Shown here piece after piece: positions 11,701-22,141 of a DNA stretch of 64,000 bases. Positions within the stretch are counted from its first letter, which is position 1; each line of letters starts with the position of its first letter. The notes beneath the pieces are model-generated. The model was not told the origin of the DNA, made no database searches, and saw only the letters and a list, made by a program, of their open reading frames with translations. The DNA is taken from the NCBI GenBank assembly GCA_916610825.1, contig OU744446.1:7590309-7654308 (forward strand), written 5' to 3'. The translations under genes were made by a program, and so were the position numbers. The stretch comes from Haliclystus octoradiatus (Eukaryota; Cnidaria; Staurozoa; Stauromedusae; Haliclystidae).

Positions 11701-14700
11701 CACGCTTTATATATTAACGTCTAAAAAGATTAAGACCGTGATGACATGAGAAATGTTACATTGACCCAAATGTGTAAGTGGAATTTTTTAGGTCAATTTT
11801 CGGGCAGATCAAGCTATTTCTTATATCTCTTTGCAAATGAAATTATTCAGTCATTCAATATTTCACAGGTTATACGTAACGTTGTCCTGAAAAATATCAG
11901 TAAACAATAATCCAATTTTTCTTGCTCGCTCTGCTCGCAACAATTCTTCGCATCAGATCATATAGGGATTAGTGAAGCAGATCACTATTTGCCATAAAAT
12001 AGGCTTGTCTCGCTCTTTCAAATTAAATACATAACCCAGTGCTGCATATGAAAGTGTATTTTACGGTGCCTAAAATACACTGCTATATGCAGCAAAATAT
12101 TCTGCTCTAAGGTGTCTAGACATTCTCAGGAAATAAAAGTAAATACCTAAAATAGGATGACCTATATGACGAGCCAGGTATGACTAAAACGTTCTTTATA
12201 ACGATCCACTACAGGGATAAATGAACGTTATTATTTACACCGTAAAGCTAAGTTGCAGGAGGAATGGAATAGCTGATAACGGCTTTTTGAATTCAGTAAA
12301 AAATTATATAATCATATATGATTGCTTAAAATGAATGTGATATGAATATGTTTCAATATTTAATGACTGTATTAAGAAATTTGTGGGGCTGAAGGAGGCC
12401 TGTGATGTCTGTGTTTGTATCCTGTGATACATCTTCTGTAATTTTGCATGTGAGTTACCTCTTATAACAACATTTCCCGGAAAAATTTTTTCGGGCAAAA
12501 CCATTTTTGCCCCCCTGGTTGGAAATGTGCCCCTACGCCTATGCCTTTATACTTCATCAAGTATAACACAGGTCCTATAGATTTCTATGGGAAAATAATA
12601 TACAAAAACGTACTTATATCGTGAGACAAGAGAAAATCGTAGGGTGAATATTTTGTCATGCTTTTCGACTTCGAGTACCTCATCAAGTACATCAATAATT
12701 GTATTATCTTCCAAAAAGATCGAGTGCATGTGTTATAGTTGATTTATGAGGAATTATAACTCATACAGCAGAAATTTGAAGTTTCTGATTATTCATATAG
12801 TGATATCCTGCTTCCTAACAGCACCTAGCAAATACCCTCTATCTTGTGATGTATATTTGAGTGTGTATGTAAAAACTATTTGTTGTTGTTGCCTTTGTAA
12901 CATCATCTTTATTTAATTAAGGGGATGTGTTGTCTGTCAAAACCTCGTTTCAATTTAGGATTTGGAAGTACCACTCTTTTTTTTTTGTTTTTTTTTTTGG
13001 ATTTATCATTTATCCACAAACCGGGTAAGCTTGTAGCTTTTTTTCACCGGGGTGGTTGGTTAATTTGTTAGTATTTTGAAGCTTGTGTGCGTTTAATAGC
13101 CGAATGCCCTTCCTGACGCCAACCTATAGTGCTTCGGACAGGTATTGAACCCAAGACCCTGCGGGCCGTGGTCCAACCCCCTAGCCACTACACCAAGGCC
13201 GATGTGGACACATATCCCATTGAGGGTATCACAAAGTTTGAAGGGATTATGCAAATGGTAGAGGACTGTATAGCAAGTTCATTAATTTCCTTCAATCTTT
13301 GGTCTTTTATTATTCAACAATAAGCCCAATTCAATAAACAAAATAAATAGAATATGGTAGTAGTTGGTTGCCTGTTGGTTGCCTGTTGGTAAAGTAGTTG
13401 GTTGCCTGTAACTGCGACTCAAAGAAGAAACTTTAGTAATAAGTTAACAAAATATTTATAATTAAATCAAAGAGATGCTATCATCGCCAGCCACAGTTAC
13501 AGAACACATGTAATTAAAGGGTGCAGTAGCCTTGTATATTTTGCTATTGCACCATACTTTACAAACAACCAATCATAAAACAACACAAGACAATCACACG
13601 TATCAACTTTAGCTCTAAGTCCAATGTACTAATTACAAACACGCTAGGTACAGAACATAGTTACAACACACAAACGAGGTTAATATTAAAGTGAGGCTCA
13701 GGCGATCACAGAGGGAGAGTGTGCAGCATATTGCCTTTTATAATAACCAGATTTACATATTTTTTTTTGCTCAATGGGTCTATGATATATATAAGACAAA
13801 CAACAAAATAGACGTATTTGTTCTTTGTAAGATATTATGGTATTTTCAAGCAGTGATGAAATGAAAAAGGGCGCATATGGGACATCTGAATAAAAATGTT
13901 CATTTGATATAAAATAATTTACAATATAATGCAGTAATCTCAAATATATCTTACAAATATGAACTTAAAAACATAATAAAACAAGGGTTTATATTGAATC
14001 AAATTCACTTACTTCCTAACAGATTGTTTGTAATCCCCCCATTTGATGACGGTGTTGTCGAACTCTGTTGTTCGATGGTTATCCAGTAACTGTGGGATTG
14101 GTCTGTTGCCTATGTAACCTTTGTCTGAATAGCAACCAACTGGTTGAAAACTATACATACACGGATCTGCAATACCGATAAAATATAAAAACGTGTGAAT
14201 GTTGAACCTATAGTGGCTTACGGGTGGCTTACTTCAGGCCAGGGTCCACAAAAGTAGAAATCTTAGATTCAGGAAGGTTGGAGCAAATTCTGAAAAAAAT
14301 GTTGAAATGTCTTTACGATTCCAGAAGGCCGAATCTTTTGTCGGAACCGACTTCAGACTTTCCAACATCATGCTGTATGTATTTTATCGATAACTAATAT
14401 GTAGGTATGACGTGTAGGAGATATGTAACTCTAATAGGTGACCTCCTAGGTGCAATTGTTAAAGGAGCAAAAATGACCGGCAGGCGCTACGCACTTAGGA
14501 TCACGTGCACGCTTATTGTTATAACACAATGTTCATTGTTGACATGAATTTTATTATAAGTTAGGCCTGCGTATAACAATTGTTTCAAAGCGAGACGGTT
14601 GAATTACGCTAAGCATAAATTCAACTTGTGCTCGCAGCGGTCGCCGGTCAATTTTGCCCCTTTAATTATTCAAGTATTTTAATATAGCTATTCTACCCAT

Positions 14701-17683
14701 TTTTAACATATTTAATTCTGTATACATAATTTTAACAGTTTACACCATTCATTTTTAATCTACTTTAGATCAAATCATGATCAAATCAAATGTAAAAAGC
14801 GCTAGCGATGGAGCGTAGAATAGAATATGAGCAAAACATTCGCTCAACATCCCATCATGCATGTTGATCCTAGGAATCTGATATTTACTAGTCTTGTATT
14901 TGGCATTTGGTGCTTGGCTGATGGGGTGATCTGTGTAAGTTGTATGTAGTAGGCAATGAGGCCTGTCACCCCCCCATCAGCAAGCCCCAGTCACACTGCT
15001 AAGTCAGTGGAATTCCTAATCATACTTCCCCATAAAATATGCGGAGTGGAGGGTGGGAGATATATCATCAAAACCTTGGAATGTAATTTCCCAAGACGGA
15101 TAGCTGTTGTAGCAGTTATATTGACCCAATGCATTGAGCGCATTAGGGAGTAGTAGCATATAATTGGGTTACTGAGTGAACAGCTGCTATGTATTGAATG
15201 CAATGGCGTGAGATGTAATGAAACTGACTTGTAATAATAGTAAGTAATATTGAATGACTGAATCAATATCATTCTGCTGATAGGTTAGCATACTGCAAGG
15301 CATTTTTGAAGATTAATAAATTTAGCAGTAGTGATAGCAGTAGCGACATCGATAACTAGCAGGGTTGAACTGATTATATTTTTTTTGGCATCTGTAATAC
15401 CCTAGGTTAATTAATTTCAAGTGCCTAATAATCAGGTGATAATCTATTAAACACGTGTACCAGAATTTTGAATATATGAAATAGAGTATTAATAATCTGT
15501 TATCCGTTGCGTCTTTCACCATAATGGTTAGTCAAGCCAAGAGGACATTTTTCAAGTGTTAAGGCCGGGTACCGGCATTATAGATGTTAATAAATGCAAT
15601 TTGGACGATCTTTTTATTTGTGTTAATAGATTATGTTACGATATATTGGTATGTTTGTTAGGTTTCAGATTTGCTATTTTACATTATATGAGTTGGTATT
15701 GAAAAAAACTTTTCGGTCGATAAATAAATCTACACAAATACATACCGCACTCCTCCGTCGCGTCTTGCTGAATATTCACTCTCCTAACATGTTCATACCG
15801 AGATTGCATGAAATCGAGTAATTGCGTCTCTGCTTTGATTTCATCTTGCATGTGTTTCAAAGCATTGTCTTCTTCATTGCTTTCATTATAATTTTCATCT
15901 GAATTGTTATCTTCGTCTGTGTCTTCTTTTTCTTCATAATCGTCGATTTCCTCATCCTCGAGGTTATTAACATCGTCATCTGATTGAAACTCTGTTGCAA
16001 TTCTTGATTCATAACCTGCGTAATAAACGCACACACAATAAACAATATCCTTGCCTAGATTACATATTTAAATAGTCATTACTTAAATTAGCGTAGTCTT
16101 TTCTGTTTCAAATTGTTTATATGTCTTGGATTAAACTTTCTATCTAAACAAAAATAAAAAAATCATCTTTAAGACTCAATACCACCTATGAACCCGATTG
16201 GGAACTTCCATCTTTTTTGAAAGGGTATCATTTCCAATAAAACCGGCAAAGCTATTATAGGCAGAGCCATCTATTTACAAGAGTTGGGACACTTCTGCCA
16301 TTTTTGTATCTTTTTGCCTGGACCCGAGCACGTTTTAACAGTGCGCATGTGCAGGAGAATGTTGTGTGTTTTTTTCAGCCATATTGGATTGTATTTTTTC
16401 GCGCGTTTCACTTGAAATGATCGACAACCTGTTTCTGAAAGAACAAAGATGGCGTCCAAAAATCACGTGACTGGCATCTGTCCAATTGGAGACGATAGCG
16501 GCACATGAAAGCGTGCCTCAACTCTTGTAAATAAATGGCTCTGATTATAGGGTGCTAGCAAGATGATGTAAATGTACCAAATGTAAATTACCAAACCCAT
16601 TGTACCAATTTAAACGTAATTTTTTTTCATTTCGTGTTGTAAATATGTGGAATGTATTACCAGAAAATGTTGTAAATTCAATGTCTCTAAATCTATTTAA
16701 ATGTCGTTTAAATTAGGTAGATCTAAGCAAATTTTGCAAATGTTTTAAAAAAGGTTTTATGTAGGTGCTTTTCGAAGCCATTATTAGCCTAATTTCATAA
16801 CTACATATGAATTGAAATGAAGTAAAAAAAAAAAAAAAAAAAAATGGCACACACGCCATGCACACACACGTACAAAAACTACCGATGTACCCTCTGGGCC
16901 AATAGGACTCTGAATTCGTTCAAAATTGAAAACAAGATGAATTAAACACAAGTTTCTGCATAATAAAGAATCCTTCATGTAGACTTGTTATAAGATAAAT
17001 TCACGCATTTGATTCTCTCCCCTGTTCCCTCACTTTTGCCATGAGTTTGAGAGGATGCATTGAACATCGTATTTATATGCACACTGGCTATCTACTGTAG
17101 TGGAAATAGCACCAAAGATGTGTTTCATACACACTATACAGTATTATACATTCATATACAGTTGCTCATACATTGATACTTGTTATGCTAATGCGTATTA
17201 CCATAATTAGACTAATATCGACTTCCCCTTTCCCCTGTGTATTACCCTTTATTTTACTAATTACATTTGACTCCGTTTTGAAATCTCTACGAGAGTGGAT
17301 GTTATTTTATCGCTCTCAATCATTTTACCCTCATAACATACTACTATATACGTTTAATACTCATCTTTAATAACTCCTACATTGGATTCATACCTTCAAA
17401 ATTATCTCCTTCAAATTTAGAGGGAAATTGGTATATATACAGAAGTCTTAAGAAATTGCTTGTGCGATGGCATATAGTATTCGTATTTAATTGGTGAAAT
17501 GTTCATGGATTTCATGTATAATAAACACCGATGGACTTATGATGTAACTGCATGATCAGATCTGATCTTCTAACATAAACTACGTGAAGCCCATATATTC
17601 TTCAAATTTACAATAAATAAACGCATAAATTTCTTACCTATGATGTAAATGAAACACAATAGACAGAATAATAATTTCTTCAT
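8713..17683 (-). CDS. Secreted acidic protein with two WSC-like module pairs (paralogue 1)
   Basis: Six exons in frame (minus): 17683-17638, 16015-15746, 14166-14013, 11164-10947, 9926-9767, 8938-8713, giving 357 residues. Exon 1 is a signal peptide ('MKKLLFCLLCFIYIIG'). Exon 2 (residues about 16-105) is a linker dominated by Asp, Glu and Asn. Then come alternating modules. A modules (exons 3 and 5) carry a 'VGCY/VGCF...RPIP/RALP...LL.NHR' pattern. B modules (exons 4 and 6) carry 'FGLQFYGECFSG' or 'VGLQYYGECWSG', spaced Cys, 'CIG' and 'TNFVY'. The GLQxxxECWSG motif resembles the WSC carbohydrate-binding domain family, so an extracellular glycan-binding or matrix role is an inference. Intron phases are 1,1,2,1,2. 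All exons are module-sized, suggesting exon shuffling. A good 3' splice site lies 25 nt before the ATG. The gene faces its paralogue at 22142-28402. Confidence 0.85.
9057..9766. other. Intron 5 of the minus-strand WSC-like gene
   Basis: This is non-coding. A 13-G run at about 9526-9538, preceded by GGTGGAGGGGC, is the only strongly G-rich spot nearby and could form a quadruplex. A short TATAC/GTATA palindrome lies near 9295-9315. Confidence 0.4.
11241..11324. repeat. Short foldback, about 31-bp arms
   Basis: CAGAGTGAAAGATAGCGACA at the left and its near-exact complement ending CTATCTTTCACTCTG at the right pair over about 31 bp, with a roughly 22-nt loop. It lies inside intron 3 of the minus-strand WSC-like gene, just beside the 11351 element. 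Confidence 0.8.
11341..12552. mobile_element. 1.19-kb non-autonomous DNA transposon, 10-bp TSD
   Basis: The body is 11351-12542. It begins ATAGGCGTAGGAGC and ends GCCCCTACGCCTAT, an inverted repeat of about 14 bp with one mismatch. Both sides are flanked by GCCTTTATAC (11341-11350 and 12543-12552), a perfect 10-bp target duplication. The inner ends are C/G runs (GGGGGGCATTTGCCCCCC left, TTGCCCCCC right). No transposase is encoded. Duplications of 9-10 bp are typical of Mutator-like elements, but I cannot assign the family. It sits in intron 3 of the minus-strand WSC-like gene. Confidence 0.8.
12976..13202 (-). mobile_element. tRNA-derived SINE
   Basis: On the minus strand the element starts at about 13202 with CGGCCTTGGTGTAGTGGCTA (A-box-like) and has GGGTTCAATACC (13152-13141, B-box-like) about 50 nt later. 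This is the spacing of an internal RNA polymerase III promoter. A GGCGTCAGGAAGGGCATTCG stretch follows, a body sequence seen in several animal tRNA-SINEs. It ends in an A-rich tail, seen on the plus strand as T runs at 12976-12998. It lies in intron 3 of the minus-strand WSC-like gene. Confidence 0.75.
13354..13412. repeat. Short tandem GTTGGTTGCCT repeat
   Basis: GTAGTTGGTTGCCTGTTGGT is repeated with partial units about 2.5 times. It is a small local tandem duplication within an intron. Confidence 0.8.
14240..14375. repeat. Dispersed repeat, 'TTAGATTC...GGTTGGAGCAAA' family
   Basis: The segment has AGATTCAGGAAGGTTGGAGC near the left and GATTCCAGAAGG and CTTTTGTCGG near the right. Similar text occurs at 53583-53690, 56395-56560, 57235-57350, 59805-59880 and (opposite strand) 60165-60305, where GATTTATTGGTCAAAC is also shared. 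It is a dispersed family of unknown class, with about six diverged copies in this window. Confidence 0.55.
14413..14452 (+). repeat. Diverged fragment of the LTR found at 39229
   Basis: TGTAGGAGATATGTAACTCT, followed by a block ending TCCTAGGTG, closely matches the first 41 bp of the LTR at 39229-39269. It begins with the same TGTAGGAGAT terminus. It stops abruptly next to a TTAA MITE that begins at 14459. Confidence 0.55.
14459..14665 (+). mobile_element. TTAA-flanked MITE, copy 1
   Basis: The ends are TTAA-AGGAGCAAAAATGACCGG and CCGGTCAATTTTGCCCCT-TTAA. The element matches 22510-22724 in inverted orientation through almost its whole length; both carry CGCTTATTGTTATAACACAA or its complement. 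TTAA duplications are used by piggyBac and Kolobok-type elements. It has no coding capacity. It lies in intron 2 of the minus-strand WSC-like gene. Confidence 0.85.
16618..16716 (+). pseudogene. LINE ORF2 C-terminal fragment
   Basis: The plus-strand frame encodes 'FFSFRVVNMWNVLPENVVNS' followed by a short 'LNLFKCRLN' end and a stop. The R.VN.WN.LP..VV..S...FK..L pattern is the typical C-terminal end of CR1/Jockey-type LINE reverse transcriptases. Upstream sequence is degenerate. It is a 5'-truncated relic lying in intron 1 of the minus-strand WSC-like gene, in antisense orientation to that gene. The A20 run at 16824-16843 is too far away to assign to it with confidence. Confidence 0.7.
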
Positions 17684-18304
17684 TGTGATTCAGAATATTC
17701 CAGAAGATCTGTAACATAAAATAATTAGCTTCTAATAACATTTGCCTACTATTATGTATATATGCTATGCGATACTGATGACACATTTTGATCTAAAAAT
17801 AAATATATCGGAATTATTACAGTTGACTAACCATATTTTTTTTCAAAGAACAACTAAATTTTGTCAATCTTTAGGTCACACAACTTCACATCTTAAACCG
17901 CATAGAAGTACTCTTAATAACCGTTCGCATTACGATGCATGTGTACAGTATTATTATTCATCAAGCAAAGTTCAACTCTTGATGTTGAACATTTTTTGTG
18001 AACTATCAAAGTATCAAGACATGGATCATCTCCTCTTTAAATTTTGAAAGGCAGTAATTCCTTGATTTCCCAGTGACATTAGAATGAAGTGAATTTCTGA
18101 TAAAAAACGTACAATATTTACCATGCAGTCTGTCCATGAGGTGAAACAGTGGATGATGTGATTCAGCGAAAGTGAAATCGTTGAATGAAAGATAATTAAT
18201 TTTGTTTTCACAGGCGGTGATATTATAGGAACCCGTTAAAATTGATTGATGTTTTAATTATAATAGGTATATAAACGACAATGATATAAATGAAACAAAG
18301 ATTC

Positions 18305-18360
18305 GTCAAGTTTTACCGTGACTCTGAGTTTCGCGCTTGTGCGCTCTTTAGACGGAATTT
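18305..18360 (-). ncRNA. Decayed hammerhead-like motif
   Basis: On the minus strand, GCGC-ACAA-GCGC-GAAA-CTCAGAGT has the stem II hairpin, the GAAA core and a short stem III candidate. The first core box reads CTAAAGA instead of CTGATGA, so it would not be active. The layout parallels the motif at 7985-8112, and both probably derive from the same kind of Penelope-like element. Confidence 0.4.
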
Positions 18361-21300
18361 ATTCTAATGGGTGTATCAGTTAATTAATTCTAATTCAGAA
18401 CTGCATTAATAGTGAGATTAAGTGCAACTATACCGCGCAAACGTCAGGCGGAAGGCTGAGAGGAAAGTATTACAAAGAATGCTTTACTAATTTGAGCAAG
18501 AACTTCTGAATGATACATCTTGCTTGAAAATATGCCAACGTTGAGTTTGGAGAGAGGGGTCTTCTTCTGTAGGAGAGCGGTGCAGCAAAAATCCCATTAA
18601 CAGGCTCACATGGAACAGTTTTCTAGATTCATAAATTTTATATCTCAGAATTTCAGTGCATACCGTAACATATAGCCTCCACTCCAAAGTGGCAATATGT
18701 CCTCTAATACTATTGCATTTTTCAATTGTAAAATTGGGGGATTTTGTGAATCGAAGAAAGTCCCCAGCGCGGTGAAGTGCGGTTATAAACAATATTGTTT
18801 CTTGTTTTCATGTATTAACGAAAGATATTATCAGCTTTTAGTAAATAAACTATTCAAAAGACATTTTTATTGTGCTTGTCTCACAGCATTTGACGGCGGC
18901 ACAAATTAATGTAAACAAGAAGATTATTCTGATGAGATAATGTTGTCAATTTAATTTTGATCATAAGCAGATTACTGTTGTAAATGATCTTCAAATCCTT
19001 CGTAACGATACCTTGAACGATACTAATGTGCTTCAATGTAACGTCATGGTTAAAATTGGATGATGGTGGTTGGATTACATGGAAATTAGTTTTCTATTAA
19101 AATCATATATGTATAATCACAAAAAATATATACGCTCAAGCCTTAAGTCAATATAATATATACCAAAAATAAAACCATTTTACATTCGTCCTTTTACTGC
19201 CCATGAGGAGCAGCTCCTGATGAAGTCGTATCCCGATTGCAATCTATATTCAGCGTCATCCCCTATAGATAATGCTAATTAGTTATAATCTTCTAGATGT
19301 TGCTTATTAAGTAGGCGGCTACCTACACGTATAGCGCTAGTTAATTTCAAAGACCATGTGTTTACTTTTGGTTACATGGAAATGCTATATTCAAATTTTC
19401 ATGGCATTGAAAATACATCACTATCAAAATAAGTAGGCACAGAAGTAGGACGTACTATAGTACATTTATGAAGGTTCATATACAATCAGAGCAATTGAAT
19501 GTATATCGAGTCTACATACAATAGTTCACGTCTTGGTTAGATATCGCTTTGACTACTGCATTTAATTTGGTCTAAACCCCAATTCAGCAACATCCATCGT
19601 CTGACACACAATTTTTCTTTCTCTTCATTGATAGAATCAAGTCGCAGTCGTAACATCATTTCACATGGGTATCGATATATTGATTCTTAAATTCGTTACA
19701 CATTCATACTTAATTCAAATCATGTCCCAAAAATGAATGGAAACGCTGTGTTGTCTCATAAAATCTCATTAGGTTTGGTCATTGATCTACGAAACACAAA
19801 TTAATACCATTTTAGTACTGTAAAGTGCATATATATATGGAGAAGAATTGCTGAAAAACTCCACCCTCCGCTTGGCTTCGTGGTACCCGCAAACGGCATT
19901 ACTATTACTACGTACTGTATATGGGCAAAAATAGTATATAATTATACTGCGTTGTGTCCTTTGTCCTATATGTGATACGGAACAATAAACTTTTATTAAG
20001 ATGAAATTCAGCAACCCAACACAGATCCCATTCCTAAGCTCTATTTTCTGATTCTGTGAAGGGAGTTTGAAAATATTGATCAAGATATAGTGAGTAGTGA
20101 GTATATTTTCGACAAGACTATCATAATTTAAGTCTTCGATAAATCATTACAACATAAATACAATTGACAATCCTACCTCGTATGTAGGTGTACCGTGTAT
20201 AGAATTAACTGTCCAGGTCAAATATTTCTTCGTATATGAACGACCACCGGCAACGATCCCTCTCTAGCTACATTCCTTTCGGAATTTCCAAAATCCACTA
20301 TATTTGCCGCTTATTTCAAAATAATAATTTAGTCTCCTAGGTAACTGATCTTCTTATTTACATAACCCCAAAGTGGTATCGATAACTGACATTACGGACA
20401 TTAAAGTCAAGATTGTCATCATTATTGAAACAATATTTGCACCACATTCCAAGATTAGGCACAATCGGGGCACCACCCGCTACATAATTATTTTCATTCT
20501 GTCAAAATGATCAATTTAGAATATAAATTTGAAACCAACGCAATTTACAAATCATATTTTAGTGCCTATATTTTTATCTTTCGTATAAAGTACGATTTAT
20601 TTTTATTAATTTTCAATTGTATTATATAACAATGACTATGAAACAAAGATAAAATGTAATTTAAAAATAAATTCTTAGGTTAAAGTCTTCATTAGGACTA
20701 TTCATTCATCCATGTTTTTATTTCAAATAATTTGTGCATGCTATGAGGCATTCAAGAAAAATCTGAAAAGACCGTTTCGAAAAATCTGCCTATACAAATA
20801 GCAATATGAAATCATGAAATATGATATACCGTAAACATAGTAAAAGATATAATGGAATTGTGTTGACAGAAATATTATGTGTGCAGTGTGGCTAGTGGGT
20901 GTGTACATACAATGTACACACAAAAATCATCAAACTCATCCAAGAGCTCTCGCCTATACAGAGATATCCTCGCAAGTTTTCTCCGTTATGCTTTTGGCAA
21001 TAATTGTTACAATAAATTGAGCTACATAACTCAATATTTATTGCAACACCACAGATCATAAATATTTCAAATCTCTGTTCAACATGGAAAAATGCTTTCA
21101 GACCTCCGATTTCAGTGTTTTTCCACATAACTTTATAAAGTTTAATTGTAGAGTTTCATTAAATACCTTTCCGACTGTATATAGTGCTATATCATAAGAA
21201 TTTATATATGTATTAATAGAGTAAAAATGCTGCAACCAATCAGAATCAGAGCATTTATATATAGGTCCTTTAGTAATCTTCATCGCAATTTAGTTAAATA

Positions 21301-21750
21301 GTTCGTTGCATTCGACTTATATTTCGATCACTTTTTAAAGCAATTTTTTCGTATTGTTATAATTTTGTCAAAAACAATCATGGATCATTTTTCAGTGTCA
21401 ATATTGCTGTTACTATGGTGTTTCGAGAAAAATAATCAGATTTCTAAATTGGGTGTGTCCTTACGATGAAATTATGAAATATCTAAAATTTTATTGTTGC
21501 TATGCTGTATATAATACTTAGAACACATATTATTGAGATTGGGCAGACGGCGAAGTAAAGATCATACGATACGAAGGGTAAGTGTTAAGACATCTTGACC
21601 GTAATGCAGAATAAGAAATTCTATGTATATTTAATTTGCCTAAAATATCTTTGAAATCCATGGATGTTGTTCGCGTAGAACGAAATAGAATTTTGTAGCT
21701 GTACAGGAATTTAATTTATTTTAAAATACTCACAAATTTCCATTAGTTTT

Positions 21751-21890
21751 AAATTTGGAAACATTTATCGAAAATCCAAATGCTTTTATGATACCGACTA
21801 TGTATAGACTACTGTTGGTCAAATTTAGAAACACTTATTGAAAATGCATGTGCTTCTATGATACTGACCATGTATAGACTACTGTTGGTT
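21751..21890. repeat. Two-copy 70-bp tandem repeat
   Basis: Units 21751-21820 and 21821-21890 share AAATTT(G/A)GAAACA at the start and TGTATAGACTACTGTTGGT at the end, with scattered differences. The repeat lies about 220-360 bp upstream of the 5' exon edge of the plus-strand WSC-like gene. Confidence 0.9.
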
Positions 21891-22141
21891 ATCTATATGG
21901 TTATTTAGATGGCCTTTTTGCTCTATTAAATACCGAGATAACGTGTAGCCAACTCAACCCATCTTCAACTGAAATACGACGACAGTAATGTAAAAAATGT
22001 ATACTATTCCAAGTTTAAAAATTGTAAGAATCATATAATAAAATTTATTATCATATTCCAATACTTTCTTGAGAATGATCAATCTAATTTGGATGGTTTT
22101 TCATTTTTAGGTGATTGGAAGCTGTAGCACATCGGGTCAAC

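Larger units (their letters stand above)
17684..22110. promoter_or_regulatory. Intergenic region between two divergent WSC-like genes
   Basis: The start codons at 17683 (minus) and 22142 (plus) face away from each other across 4.46 kb, so both promoters should be in this block. I find no coding exon in it. Directly before the minus ATG is a 3' splice site ending TTACAG (exon edge 17708); directly before the plus ATG is TTTTTAG (exon edge 22111). Each gene therefore has either an upstream non-coding exon or a trans-spliced leader. The block also holds a hammerhead-like relic (about 18300-18360) and a 2 x 70 bp tandem repeat (21751-21890). Confidence 0.5.

Noticed and set aside
20892-21128. Minus-strand frame with 'CIGE' and several Cys, between the two WSC-like genes
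   Set aside because: CIG recalls the end of a B module, but the GLQxxxECWSG core, the TNFVY end and splice sites are absent; probably chance.
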